This document shows positions 34,470 through 43,561 of a DNA stretch of 64,000 nt, one piece after another. The stretch comes from Cohnella faecalis. GTDB lineage: Bacteria > Bacillota > Bacilli > Paenibacillales > Paenibacillaceae. The notes beneath the pieces were generated by a model. It worked only from the letters and a program-made list of their open reading frames with translations, made no database searches and was not told the origin of the DNA. Positions within the stretch are counted from its first letter, which is position 1. Each line of letters opens with the position of its first letter. Made by a program: the position numbers and the translations under genes. Where the stretch lies: NCBI RefSeq assembly GCF_003570905.1, contig NZ_QXJM01000040.1, positions 310,001 to 374,000 on the forward strand. The letters are read 5' to 3'.

Positions 34470-36148
34470 AGGAAAATCGGCTCCTCTCCCACGGAGTTGG
34501 CAACGGGGCGGGTCGAAGCGAACAGCCTATGCAACGCGGTCGCGTAGAAGAGGTTGCCCCGGAAGAACGCTTCCGGACGGTCGTCCGCCACGATTTCTCC
34601 GCGGAAGAGCAAGGAGCACCGCGTCGCGTAAGCGGCGGCGAACTCGACGTCGTGCGTCGCCATGACAATCGCCGTTCCGAGGCGGTGCGCCTCGGCCAAG
34701 TGCCCGGCCAGCCGCCGCTTCGCCATCGGATCGAGACCCTTGGTCGGCTCGTCGAGCAGCAGCAGCTCCGGGCGGCTGGCGAGCGTCATCGCCAGCGCGC
34801 CAAGCTGCCTCTCCCCTCCGCTCAGGTCGTGAGGATGACGGTCCATAAGCTGTTCGATCCCGAACCGACGGGCAAGGCCGCGAGCCTCCTCCGTCGGTTC
34901 AGGCAGTCCCGCTCTAAGTGCGGCATGCCGCAGGTCTTCCTCCAATGTTTCATGAGCGTAGTGCAGCAGCGGATTTTGAGCCAGATAGCCTATCCGCGCA
35001 TACCGGGCCGTCTCCGGAATTTTCTTCAATCGTTCGCCGGACAGCTTCACTTCTCCGCGCTGAGGCTTCCTCAGCCCGGCCATTAACTGCAAGAGAGTGG
35101 ACTTCCCGCTCCCGTTGCCGCCGAATAAGCTGATCCAATCGCCCAGCCGAACGTCCCACTCCAAGCCGCGAATGACAGCAGGCGTACGGGGATCGTAGGA
35201 AAAATACAAGCCCGACGCGCCGAGCAAGATCGGCTCATCGCGCGAAGTACGCTTCGCCTCCTCCTCCTGAGCGCCGCCTGCTGTAATGCCCCGCTCCGAC
35301 AGTGAATCGGAAGACAGCCAAGCTCTCGCCTCCTTGACCGTCAATGGCGGGAGGAGGGGCGGCAGACCCTCTCTGTTCTCGCCTCTATTCAGCGCCCAGC
35401 TCGTCACGGCGGGCAGCGAAGCGGCCCATTCGTCGCCGCCGCGCGCCCAAGCCTCGCTCGCGAACTCTCGCGGCGGGCCTTGGAACGCGATCTCGCCATG
35501 CTCCAACCGAACGATCCGATCCGCAAGGGGGAGCAGATCGTCGATCCGATGCTCGCTCAGAATAACCGTAATGCCCCATTCCTCGTTAAGCCTTTTGATC
35601 ATGCCCAGCAAATCTCTGGCCGCCAGCGGATCGAGCTGAGCGAGAGGCTCGTCAAGAAGCAGCACGCTTGGCTGCATCATGAGCACGGCCGCCAAGTTAA
35701 CCGTCTGCTTCTGACCGCCCGACAGCTCGTCGGTTCTTCTTGCCAGCAGCGGCTCCAGTCCGAAAAAACCGGCCATCTCCGCCATTCTCCGCTTCATCTC
35801 TCCGCGCGACAGCCCGAAATTCTCCATGCCGAAGGCCAGTTCATGCTCCACTCTGTCCACGACGAGCTGATTGTCGGGATGCTGCATGACGAGACCGACC
35901 GCAGCGGCGGCTTCCCGATCGTCCCAATCCTGCAACGGACGTCCTTCCAGCAGAATGGAACCGTGAAGAGTTCCTCCGGGCGATACTTCACGCTTCAGAA
36001 GCCGCAGCAGCGTCGATTTTCCGCTCCCGGAAGGGCCGCTGAGTACGACGAACTCCCCTCTGGCGACGGTAAGAGAGATTCCTTGCAGCGCGGGCCGGTC
36101 GGCCTGAGCATACGTAAACGTCAAATTCCGGCATTCCATCCTCGCCAT
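34466..36148 (-). CDS. ECF transporter duplex ATPase (EcfA-EcfA' fusion)
   Basis: A 560-residue fusion of two ABC ATPase domains. Domain 1 (~5-235): Walker A GPSGSGKST, LSGGQKQTVNL, LLLDEPLAQLDP. Domain 2 (~300-540): GGNGSGKST, DLSGGERQLGAL, LLLDEPTKGLDP, separated by a linker rich in charged residues. It powers the ECF importer together with EcfT. Start set at ATG 36148 (GGAGGG 12 bases upstream), overlapping EcfT by 28 bases; ATG 36139 or 36166 cannot be excluded. Confidence 0.9.
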   Translation of the reverse strand: MARMECRNLTFTYAQADRPALQGISLTVARGEFVVLSGPSGSGKSTLLRLLKREVSPGGTLHGSILLEGRPLQDWDDREAAAAVGLVMQHPDNQLVVDRVEHELAFGMENFGLSRGEMKRRMAEMAGFFGLEPLLARRTDELSGGQKQTVNLAAVLMMQPSVLLLDEPLAQLDPLAARDLLGMIKRLNEEWGITVILSEHRIDDLLPLADRIVRLEHGEIAFQGPPREFASEAWARGGDEWAASLPAVTSWALNRGENREGLPPLLPPLTVKEARAWLSSDSLSERGITAGGAQEEEAKRTSRDEPILLGASGLYFSYDPRTPAVIRGLEWDVRLGDWISLFGGNGSGKSTLLQLMAGLRKPQRGEVKLSGERLKKIPETARYARIGYLAQNPLLHYAHETLEEDLRHAALRAGLPEPTEEARGLARRFGIEQLMDRHPHDLSGGERQLGALAMTLASRPELLLLDEPTKGLDPMAKRRLAGHLAEAHRLGTAIVMATHDVEFAAAYATRCSLLFRGEIVADDRPEAFFRGNLFYATALHRLFASTRPVANSVGEEPIFL

Positions 36149-37014
36149 GCGTAGCGATCCCTCCATTCCCAGCCGAGAGGCAACAGCAAGTAAATCAAGT
36201 AAAAAACTAAAGCAGCCGCATCCCCGGACGAAAGCCCGAACGGCTCCAGCCTTGGGTAGATCGTCCAGAAGCCGTGACCGTTCCACCAAGCCGCCATCAC
36301 GGCCAAGGCGACTGCAGCGAGCAGCCCGAGAGCGACGGCGTCCCGCTTCCGAAACCGGAAATCGAGATACGAGCTTCGCGCTCCCGTCCCGTAGCCTCTC
36401 GCTTGCATCGAATCTGCCGTCTGAAGCGCATCCTCCAGCGACCAAGACAGCAGCGTGCCGACGAGCCGGACGCCGTTATGCGCCCTCTGGCGGAACGAGC
36501 CTTCCTTGACGCTCACGCCCCGAGTCCGTTGAATAAGCGTCAGCTCCTGCAATCTGCGGACGAGGCGCGGCACGAGGCCGGTCGCCATCATAACGAGAAG
36601 GGCGGCCTTGGGCGACAGCCGGGCGAACAAGTATAGAAATTTATGCTCGGTCATCAGCACCCGGTACGAGACGAACAAAGTAAGCAGATTGAGCATGGAG
36701 GCGGCCAGCGTCGCCCCGTATGCGACCGATTCCAGCGTAATCGGGATGTCTCCCCAGTAATACAACACGGTGCGCCCTCTATGGGAGATGAGCGGATTCA
36801 GGACGATGAGGAACAGCAGCCCCGTCGTCATCGGAATCGCCCACCGTCTCCACTCCTTGCCCTGATCCAGATGCAGGTTCAGCAGCAGAAGAGCGGCCCA
36901 CCCCGCAATCAGCAAAAGCGGATGAAACAACAACATGCCGAAGGTTATCCCTCCGGCATAGTATAACAGCACGACCGACGGATGAAGAGAGCGGACGCCA
37001 AAGCCTTCGTTCAT
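36121..37014 (-). CDS. ECF transporter transmembrane coupling protein EcfT
   Basis: A 297-residue membrane protein. N-terminal helices (VVLLYYAGGITFGMLLFHPL; AALLLLNL) are followed by the long coupling helices with two X-R-G motifs, IQRTRGVSV and SMQARGYG, that contact the two ATPase domains, and a C-terminal membrane pair. It starts inside the stop of the DUF4430 lipoprotein gene (ATGA), showing tight coupling. Confidence 0.9.
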   Translation of the reverse strand: MNEGFGVRSLHPSVVLLYYAGGITFGMLLFHPLLLIAGWAALLLLNLHLDQGKEWRRWAIPMTTGLLFLIVLNPLISHRGRTVLYYWGDIPITLESVAYGATLAASMLNLLTLFVSYRVLMTEHKFLYLFARLSPKAALLVMMATGLVPRLVRRLQELTLIQRTRGVSVKEGSFRQRAHNGVRLVGTLLSWSLEDALQTADSMQARGYGTGARSSYLDFRFRKRDAVALGLLAAVALAVMAAWWNGHGFWTIYPRLEPFGLSSGDAAALVFYLIYLLLPLGWEWRDRYAWRGWNAGI

Positions 37015-37766
37015 GGCGCCTTCTCCTTCTCTTCCTTGGCCTCTTCATCTTCCGATACATAATACCATTCCACGCGGTCGCCGGGCTTCATCTCGTAAGC
37101 TCCGGCTCCGACGCCCATGACGACGCCGTTCACCCGGTATTTCCACCCGCTGAGCGGTCCGTCGTCGAACTCGTACAAGCCGTCTATTCCTTCGATATAA
37201 GTCAACGACCCGCTGCCCCGCGCATCCACGACAAGGCGATGAGCTTTGCCCGCCCTTTTCAGCACGCTGGCCGCGGTATCCCCTTTCTTCAGAGACACCT
37301 CTTCCGGCGCCAGCACGATGCCCCACTCCTTGTTGCCGACGATGGTCAGCGTCGCGGCATTGGCTGTCTCCGCCGAAGGGGAAGGGCTCGGCGACTCGAC
37401 TGGTTTAGCGCCTCTCGGCTTCTTGTCACCCGCGTTTGGCGAGGGCTTAGAAGAAGATGCCGCCTCATCGCTCGGCTTCGAGCCGTTCGACGGCTCCTCC
37501 GAAGGAGCGGCGGAAGCTTTGGAAGAAGCGTCCGCCGCTTGCGGGGAAGAAGACGCGGAAGCACTCGCATCGGCTGGCCCGGCGGATGCCTCGGTATCCG
37601 TTGCGTCTTTCGTTTCCGGCTGCGAGAGCGGGGAAGAAGGAGCCACGGACGCCGGCGAGGAAGGCGGCGTTCCATTCGTCGCGCTTTCGGCGCAACCGAC
37701 CGAGGCCGTCAACAATATAGCCGCGAACAGCCCCGCCCACAGCCGCTTCCTCCACCATTTTTTCAT
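37011..37766 (-). CDS. DUF4430-domain lipoprotein
   Basis: A 251-residue lipoprotein: signal peptide with lipobox ASVGC (Cys ~25), a ~95-residue Ser/Pro/Ala/Glu linker, then a DUF4430 (transcobalamin beta-like) domain at ~140-245 (LKKGDTAASVLKRAGKAHRL; YIEGIDGLYEFDDGPLSGWK; VMGVGAGAYEMKPGDRVEWY). The linker would let the domain reach through the wall from the membrane. In this operon it probably hands the corrinoid to the ECF S component (inference). GAGGAGG precedes the ATG. Confidence 0.88.
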   Translation of the reverse strand: MKKWWRKRLWAGLFAAILLTASVGCAESATNGTPPSSPASVAPSSPLSQPETKDATDTEASAGPADASASASSSPQAADASSKASAAPSEEPSNGSKPSDEAASSSKPSPNAGDKKPRGAKPVESPSPSPSAETANAATLTIVGNKEWGIVLAPEEVSLKKGDTAASVLKRAGKAHRLVVDARGSGSLTYIEGIDGLYEFDDGPLSGWKYRVNGVVMGVGAGAYEMKPGDRVEWYYVSEDEEAKEEKEKAP

Positions 37767-37810
37767 CGCCGCTTCCTCCTCTTCCCATTTCGCATCGGGT
37801 CATTGTGTTC

Positions 37811-40564
37811 TTATTTACTCCATATTCCTACGCCTGGCTCGTTAAGCACGACTTGCGCGATAACCGCCGCCTGCTCCCTTGTCAGCGTCTGCTTCGGCAG
37901 GAATCTTCCGCGCTCATCGCCGATCATAATGCCGCGTCCGACAACCGCTTGAACCGAGCTGACGGCTCCGGCGGAAATTTGAGCGGAATCGGCCAATGCG
38001 ACGCTGGCTTTCGCTTGCAGCTTCAGCGCTCGGGTCAGCAGCTGCGCAGCTTGCTCGCGCGTCAGCTTCGCGTCGGGAGCGAATGTGCCCGGAGCTACTC
38101 CGGCCACGAGACCCGCTTGCGCCGCAGCTTCCAGCTCTTTGGCGTACCAGGCGGTCGCCTTCACGTCCTTGAACGTCGAGCCGCTCGCCGGCTTCAAGCC
38201 GATCGAACGAACGAGCGCCGACACGAATTCCGCACGTGTAACCGATGCCTTCGGCTGGAACGCAGCCGCTGCGTTATCGTTTGAACCAAGGAGAACTCCG
38301 GCCGCTTTCGTCAGGCGAACCGAATCGAGCGCCCATTTCGACACTGCGCTTTGATCCGAATAAGCGGAAGCGACGGCCAGCTTCTGAACGGAACGGACGA
38401 TTGCAGGAGCTTTGCCTTCGGCATAGCCGCTAATCGTAATATCGTGAAGCCCTTCCTTCACGCCCGCGAATTTCGCTGCACCCGTGCCGTCGGTCGTAGC
38501 CGTTGCCGCACCGACCTTCACTTGAACTCCAGCAACAGGCGCCGCAGCCTTCAGCTTGCCCGTCTCCCAATCCATCTCACGGCTGGTCACCTGAATCGAG
38601 AACGCCTCGCCCGGCTTTGGAGCCGAAGGCGTAACAACGACGGATTCCGCCAGCTTCGTGTTGTCGCCATAATAGACGACGACCTCTTGTCCGTCTTCGA
38701 GCGCGAACGCATCCAATCCAACCGCAGGAATGATCCAGTTGTTACCTTTTTTCACCGCGAACGACCAACCGTCATAACCGCCGAACTTGGCGTTTTCAAT
38801 GCCTTTAATAGAGGTAATATACTTGCCGAAGGACGCCTCTTTGACTACATAGTCCACTTTCTTCGCTTTCAGGAAGCTTTCCAGCGCTTCCAGACCGGTT
38901 CCGCCGCTCGCCGTACCTTCGGCCAGCACTCCTTGGTCGCCTTCGACGCGGAGCTTGACCGTTTTGTTGTACGTATCGATCCAGAACGGAACTTCCGTCG
39001 TGACGTAAGTCGGAGCCTTGCCGGTTTGGTAGCCGTCCATGGAAAGCGTATAGCTGCCCGCTTTGCCTGCGGTCAGCGTCGCTTTGCCGTCCTTGTCCGT
39101 CAGCGCGGATTTGCCGCCCACCGATACGCGAGCCGCTTCCGCAGGAGCTACGACCGCTTTGCCTGCATCCCAATCGTACGTTTCCTGCTCGATCGTAACC
39201 GTAACCGACTGTCCTTCGCGTGGAACCGCCGGCTCCCATTTTACCGAATGAATAAGAGCCGTGCTATTGCCATAGTAGACGACAATCTGATCGCCGCTTT
39301 GCGGCACGAAGCTGCCAAGACCGAGCAAGCCTGTCAGCCATGCGCCCTGTCTCTTGACCGCATACAACCAGCCGTCATAGCCGCCGAGACTGCCGTTCGC
39401 GGTTCCGGCCACCGCTTTAAGGAACGCGCCGTATTGAGGATGACGCTCTACTTCATAAGATACGTTCTTCGCCTGCAGCGCTTGAACGAGGGCATCCAAC
39501 CCTGTGCGGCCGTAAGCCGCGCCCTCTGCCAGCTTGCCGCTCGTTCCATACACCGTCACGCTTGCCGGAGCTGCCGTCGGAATACCGGCGAACAAGCCCG
39601 ATAGGCCGTCCCACCAGCGATCGACGGATGTCAGTCCAAGCAGCGCGTAGAACGTTGCCATCGCATCGGCTTTGCCTTCCGCCGTATGCGAGAATTGTCC
39701 GTCGCTCTGACGGTATTCCAGCAAGCGCGCAAGCGCGGACTTGCCGTTCTTCACGAACCGGGAATCGTTCACCGGATCGATATTAAGCGAGGTCAGCGCG
39801 ATCAGCACTTGAACGGAGCTTTCGCTCGATTCGCCCATGCTGCCGAAGCCGCCGGTTTCCTTCTGGATGGAGGACAGCCAGACTAGAGCCTTCTCGACGA
39901 CCGGCTTCACGTCTTCGCGAGCTTGATATGGAGCGAGCGCCGTCAGAACGATCGCCGTTACGTCCGTATCGCTCTTGCCTGGCGTCAGCGACCAGCCGCC
40001 GTCGGCGTTGCGGTTGTCCGCCAGCCATTTGATCAGATCGTCGCGAGTCCAGCGATCCTTCGCGCCCGGAGTATAATCCCCCGCGTCCAATGCCATCAGT
40101 GCGTAGGCAGGAGCGTTAGGGCCTTGCGCCGTCATTTTTTCGAAATTGGCGATTTTGCCAAGAAGATCCGTGCTGCCCTTGCCGACTTTGCGCGCGTCGC
40201 CGCCGTTCGCGTTAATCGCGAGAGCGGTGCGGGCAAAATCCGTCACAAGACGAAGGCTGCCGTCGTCTACGCTCTTCGCAGCGACCGGCAGGTAGCGAGA
40301 TGCGACAGGCTTGCCGGAACGAGCCAACCCGAAGGCCGCCCAATCGCTGACAGGTTCAGCTTTGGCCAATTGGGCTTGCAACGCTTGCAGCGCTTCCGTT
40401 ACTTGCGCCCGGGTCGGCCCGACAGCCGGCTTGGCCGCTTCCTCCGCGCTGGCGATACCCGCCAAAGCTCCCAATACGACCTGCATAGCAAGCACCAACG
40501 CAACCGCGCCGCGCCACCACGCCCCTCTCTGGCTTCTTTTTGCCGTTGAAGGTTTCCTTAACAT
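37811..40564 (-). CDS. S-layer-anchored transcobalamin-like surface protein
   Basis: A 917-residue surface protein. Order: signal peptide (1-~40, VALVLAMQVVLGALAGIASA); alpha/alpha-toroid with prenyltransferase-type repeats (~50-330; NADGGWSLTPGKSDTDVTAI, SIQKETGGFGSMGESSESSV); DUF4430 domain 1 (~345-445; NGSLGGYDGWLYAVKRQGAW); a Big-like domain; DUF4430 domain 2 (~535-645; FGGYDGWSFAVKKGNN); another Ig-like module; three SLH motifs to the end (ASVTRAEFVSALVRSIG; LTREQAAQLLTRAL). A toroid plus DUF4430 is the same layout as animal transcobalamin and intrinsic factor. With the riboswitch upstream it is read as a corrinoid-capturing protein held on the wall. ATG 40564 has GGGGAGAG upstream. Confidence 0.85.
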   Translation of the reverse strand: MLRKPSTAKRSQRGAWWRGAVALVLAMQVVLGALAGIASAEEAAKPAVGPTRAQVTEALQALQAQLAKAEPVSDWAAFGLARSGKPVASRYLPVAAKSVDDGSLRLVTDFARTALAINANGGDARKVGKGSTDLLGKIANFEKMTAQGPNAPAYALMALDAGDYTPGAKDRWTRDDLIKWLADNRNADGGWSLTPGKSDTDVTAIVLTALAPYQAREDVKPVVEKALVWLSSIQKETGGFGSMGESSESSVQVLIALTSLNIDPVNDSRFVKNGKSALARLLEYRQSDGQFSHTAEGKADAMATFYALLGLTSVDRWWDGLSGLFAGIPTAAPASVTVYGTSGKLAEGAAYGRTGLDALVQALQAKNVSYEVERHPQYGAFLKAVAGTANGSLGGYDGWLYAVKRQGAWLTGLLGLGSFVPQSGDQIVVYYGNSTALIHSVKWEPAVPREGQSVTVTIEQETYDWDAGKAVVAPAEAARVSVGGKSALTDKDGKATLTAGKAGSYTLSMDGYQTGKAPTYVTTEVPFWIDTYNKTVKLRVEGDQGVLAEGTASGGTGLEALESFLKAKKVDYVVKEASFGKYITSIKGIENAKFGGYDGWSFAVKKGNNWIIPAVGLDAFALEDGQEVVVYYGDNTKLAESVVVTPSAPKPGEAFSIQVTSREMDWETGKLKAAAPVAGVQVKVGAATATTDGTGAAKFAGVKEGLHDITISGYAEGKAPAIVRSVQKLAVASAYSDQSAVSKWALDSVRLTKAAGVLLGSNDNAAAAFQPKASVTRAEFVSALVRSIGLKPASGSTFKDVKATAWYAKELEAAAQAGLVAGVAPGTFAPDAKLTREQAAQLLTRALKLQAKASVALADSAQISAGAVSSVQAVVGRGIMIGDERGRFLPKQTLTREQAAVIAQVVLNEPGVGIWSK

Positions 40565-40744
40565 ACGCCCACTCTCCCCAAAAAAGTATGAAGCGAACGC
40601 CCGACGCAAAAAAACACCCTCGCGATGGAGGATGCTTCGGTTGATGGATGACTTGGGGTAGACGCTTGTTTCCACATCAAAACGCGCAAATTCGCTGCTG
40701 TCCCTGGAAACGCGCAGTCTCTGAAGCCACACCTCACCTATTCC

Positions 40745-40945
40745 TCGTAGGTACATGGTTGTAAATGGACCACAGGCAGTTCTCCTGGCTCCCGGATCAT
40801 CGCCGCGCCCCGCCTTCCCGCCGCGCTGTGCGCGCAACAGTGGCTTCCATAAGGGGCGGCTCCCCGTGTACAGTGGCGGGACCGCGTCGGAATTGCACCG
40901 AACTTCTCTATTAAGCTCTTAACGAGCACCTGTTTCCTTTAGCTA
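40745..40945 (-). ncRNA. Cobalamin riboswitch
   Basis: On the minus strand: GGTGCTCGTTAAGAGCTTAA, AGAGAAGTTCGGTGCAATTC, CGCGGTCCCGCCACTGT, GCCACTGTTGCG, GGGAAGGCG and the B12 box GAGCCAGGAGAACTGCCTGT (40770-40791). These are the conserved pieces, in the right order, of the AdoCbl-type riboswitch. It lies ~180 bases before the SLH/DUF4430 gene and should shut off the operon 40564-33437 when cobalamin is plentiful. The gap 40565-41162 otherwise holds the motAB promoter. Confidence 0.95.
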
Positions 40946-41058
40946 TTCGCTTGTGACGCCATCTTATCACGCCCGTCCCCCGGTGTCCACCGCGAACACT
41001 CTCCCGCGACGCTTGCTCCCGACTTTCCGAATCGGCGAAAAAACAGCTTGCTTTCTCT

Positions 41059-41085
41059 TAAATCTGGCATGCAAAATGTCGATAA
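41059..41085 (+). promoter_or_regulatory. Sigma-D-like promoter for motAB
   Basis: TAAA (41059-41062), a 15-base spacer and GTCGATAA (41078-41085), against the sigma-D consensus TAAA-N15-GCCGATAT; 77 bases before motA. Confidence 0.65.
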
Positions 41086-41162
41086 ACAAGTTAACGTGTC
41101 GAGTGCGCGAGGTTTAACGAGCCGTAAACATACTATAAATTAGAACTTGCCGGGGTGTAATA

Positions 41163-41972
41163 ATGAAAAACTCAACTGTTATCGGACTTTTTTTGGGCTT
41201 CTTCGCTCTTATCGTAGGTATGTATTTGAAGGGCGCCCCGCTCACAAGCTTAATTTCGAACCCTGCGGCGTATGTAATCATTATTATCGGAACGTGCGCA
41301 TCCGTCTTCATGGCATTTCCGATGAAGGACATTAAGAACGTGCCCAAGCTGTTCAAGATCACCTTCGTCGAACCGAAGCTGATTCCTCGTCAGAGCATCA
41401 TCCGCATGTTCATGGAATGGGCCACCATTACTAGGCGCGAAGGCCTTCTCGCTCTCGAAGCGAGAGTAGAAGAAATCGAAGACCCCTTCCTGAAGTCGGG
41501 AATGCGCATGATCATCGACGGCAACGACCAGGATTTCGTGCGTGACGTGCTCCTGGAGGACATCTCCGCAACGGAGGAACGCCACCGCGCGGGAGCCCAA
41601 ATCTTCTCCCAGGCGGGCATGTACGCTCCGACGCTGGGGGTTCTCGGGGCGGTCGTCGGTCTCATCGCGGCTCTGGGCAACCTCGACGAGATGGAGAAGC
41701 TCGCTCACGCCGTAGCCGGCGCTTTCGTCGCAACGGTACTCGGTATTTTCACCGGTTATGTTATGTGGCATCCGATATCCAATAAGCTGAAGCGCCTGTC
41801 CAAGCGCGAGATCGAGCTGAAGCTGATGATGGTCGAAGGACTGCTGTCCATCCAATCCGGCGTGTCCACGATTGCCATTCAGCAGAAGCTGATGGTGTTC
41901 CTTACTCCGACGGAGCGTATAGCGTTCTCCGAGAAGGAGGAGTCCGGCAATGAGCAGAAAGCATCGGCATGA
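41163..41972 (+). CDS. motA: Flagellar motor stator protein MotA
   Basis: A 269-residue stator subunit with four membrane helices: VIGLFLGFFALIVGMYLKG, AYVIIIIGTCASVFMAFPM, then after the large cytosolic loop (..MRMIIDGNDQDFVRDVLLED) MYAPTLGVLGAVVGLIAALG and AVAGAFVATVLGIFTGYVMW with the conserved motor prolines. With MotB it forms the ion channel that turns the flagellum. GGGGTG lies five bases before ATG; the gene overlaps motB by 23 bases. Confidence 0.93.
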   Translation: MKNSTVIGLFLGFFALIVGMYLKGAPLTSLISNPAAYVIIIIGTCASVFMAFPMKDIKNVPKLFKITFVEPKLIPRQSIIRMFMEWATITRREGLLALEARVEEIEDPFLKSGMRMIIDGNDQDFVRDVLLEDISATEERHRAGAQIFSQAGMYAPTLGVLGAVVGLIAALGNLDEMEKLAHAVAGAFVATVLGIFTGYVMWHPISNKLKRLSKREIELKLMMVEGLLSIQSGVSTIAIQQKLMVFLTPTERIAFSEKEESGNEQKASA

Positions 41973-42783
41973 GCCCCATGAAGAACACGCCGACGAGTCG
42001 TGGCTGCTTCCGTATTCAGACTTGATGACGCTTCTGCTGGCGCTGTTCATCGTTCTATATGCGGCCAGCTCCGTTAATACAACTAAGCTCGAAGAGCTGA
42101 GCAAAGCGTTCAAATCCGCTTTCAGCTCAGGCATCTCCATCTTCGATAAGGCAACCCTTGTTGAGACCGGAACGGTCATGGACACTCGCGACGATATCCG
42201 CCACAGGACGAACGACGGCAAGAAGAAATCCAAGGACCAGCTCATGCAAGAAGAGCAGCAGAATCTTGAGAAGCTCAAGCAGCAGCTTGATCAATACATT
42301 AAGAAGAACGGACTTTCCTCCCAGTTAAATACGCAGTTGAACCAGTCTCAGCTTCTCATTACGATACGCGACAACGCGCTGTTCCCGTCCGGCAGCGCCG
42401 CAATCAAGCCCGAATCGCAAAAGCTGGCGGTCGCCATAGGCCAAATGCTTCAGCAGTATCCCGATTACGAGGTGCTCGTTACCGGACATACCGACGATCA
42501 GCCTATAAACACGCTGGAATTTCCGTCGAACTGGGAGCTTAGCTCCAAGCGGGCGATCAATTTCATGAAAATTTTGCTGCAAAACCCGGCTTTCGATCCG
42601 AAAAAATTCAGCGCGACGGGCTACGGCGAATATCGTCCTGTCGACAAGAGCGATTCGGACACCGCTCGTTCCAAAAATCGACGGGTGGAAGTTTCGATCT
42701 TGCGCAAATACACCGATCCAGCTTCGGACGAGAACACCAAAACCCTTTCCGCAATCGCGAATGAAGGAAAAGTAAACCCATAG
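41950..42783 (+). CDS. motB: Flagellar motor stator protein MotB
   Basis: A 277-residue protein: one membrane helix (WLLPYSDLMTLLLALFIVLY) with the ion-carrying Asp in YSDLM, a plug/coiled-coil region (EEQQNLEKLKQQLDQYIKKN), and an OmpA-like peptidoglycan-binding domain (LVTGHTDDQPINTLEFPSNW; ATGYGEYRPVDKSD..RSKNRRVEV). Anchors the stator to the wall. The Tyr before the channel Asp does not settle whether protons or sodium are used. Confidence 0.93.
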   Translation: MSRKHRHEPHEEHADESWLLPYSDLMTLLLALFIVLYAASSVNTTKLEELSKAFKSAFSSGISIFDKATLVETGTVMDTRDDIRHRTNDGKKKSKDQLMQEEQQNLEKLKQQLDQYIKKNGLSSQLNTQLNQSQLLITIRDNALFPSGSAAIKPESQKLAVAIGQMLQQYPDYEVLVTGHTDDQPINTLEFPSNWELSSKRAINFMKILLQNPAFDPKKFSATGYGEYRPVDKSDSDTARSKNRRVEVSILRKYTDPASDENTKTLSAIANEGKVNP

Positions 42784-42790
42784 ACTCAAC

Positions 42791-42828
42791 AAGAAACATT
42801 AGGCAACATGCCTAATGTTTCTTTTTTA
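42791..42828 (+). terminator. Rho-independent terminator
   Basis: AGAAACATTAGGC / GCCTAATGTTTCT, a 13-base perfect stem, then TTTTTA; ends the motAB transcript. Confidence 0.95.
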
Positions 42829-42857
42829 TACTAAAACCTAAAAAATTCCTAAAATTT

Positions 42858-42886
42858 TTGTAGATATATCCAATCTTTCATACTAT
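42858..42886 (+). promoter_or_regulatory. Promoter of the agr-like operon
   Basis: TTGTAG (42858-42863), 17 bases, TACTAT (42881-42886). The AT-rich region around it would also hold any LytTR operator, but no clear direct repeat pair is visible. Confidence 0.5.
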
Positions 42887-42931
42887 ATTTAACTTAGTAC
42901 CTAAAGACTAACTCGATTGGGAGAGACACTG

Positions 42932-43561
42932 GTGGAATTTTTCTGGTATATCGTTTGTTCCACTGTTGAATCATGCGCCTTTTTTATTGTGATGCTGTTT
43001 CTTTTTCGATTTCATTCCTTTCAATATATTAGATCCATTTTTGCGACCAGCGTGTTATTCTCTTTTCTTTCCTACTCTTTGCGAGTTGATCTTGGTTTTA
43101 ATAATTTTTTCCCTCTCGTCACAATTCTTGTTTTCGCTGTTTATGCCTTTTACATCTTAAAGATTCCTCTGTTTTGGGCAGTAGCCATGTCTCTTGTCTC
43201 CACGATCACAAGCTTTGCCCTAGAGACTCTTATGCTCCTGCTATATTTTATACCCGGGGTAGGCACCTTAGGAGATATTAGCAGTACTTCTTCTCGCATC
43301 TTTCAAGTTCTCTATGCAATAATCGTTATCCCCTTAAGTTACTTTATGTATAGGAGAGGGATCGGGTTTGCCTTTAACTTCGACAAATTAAAGTGGCGGG
43401 CCGAGAACTTGGTTGTTTTTATTATCGTCATTATTCTAGTCATCGCTATGTTCATCACCTTTATCCAGAAAAATGTTTTCTATGCCATTGTTTTTGCCCT
43501 AATCACAACCGCATTCCTTCTGTACTTGTCGTTTAAAAAGGAGCGCGATGATATTGATTAA
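42932..43561 (+). CDS. AgrC-like membrane sensor domain without a kinase
   Basis: A 209-residue protein that is almost entirely membrane helix (6-7 segments: FFWYIVCSTVESCAFFIVML; LVVFIIVIILVIAMFITFIQ; AIVFALITTAFLLYLSF) and ends in a short charged tail, KKERDDID. The layout equals the N-terminal receptor half of AgrC-type kinases, but no HisKA/HATPase domain follows. The GTG at 42932 has GGGAGAG 7 bases upstream (a TTG at 42917 is open too). It overlaps the agrB-like gene by 14 bases. Probably the peptide receptor, or an accessory membrane protein of the module. Confidence 0.7.
   Translation: MEFFWYIVCSTVESCAFFIVMLFLFRFHSFQYIRSIFATSVLFSFLSYSLRVDLGFNNFFPLVTILVFAVYAFYILKIPLFWAVAMSLVSTITSFALETLMLLLYFIPGVGTLGDISSTSSRIFQVLYAIIVIPLSYFMYRRGIGFAFNFDKLKWRAENLVVFIIVIILVIAMFITFIQKNVFYAIVFALITTAFLLYLSFKKERDDID

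Noticed and set aside
38351..39604. 417-codon plus-strand frame opposite the SLH protein
   Set aside because: Shadow of a repetitive GC-rich gene whose own domains are unambiguous.
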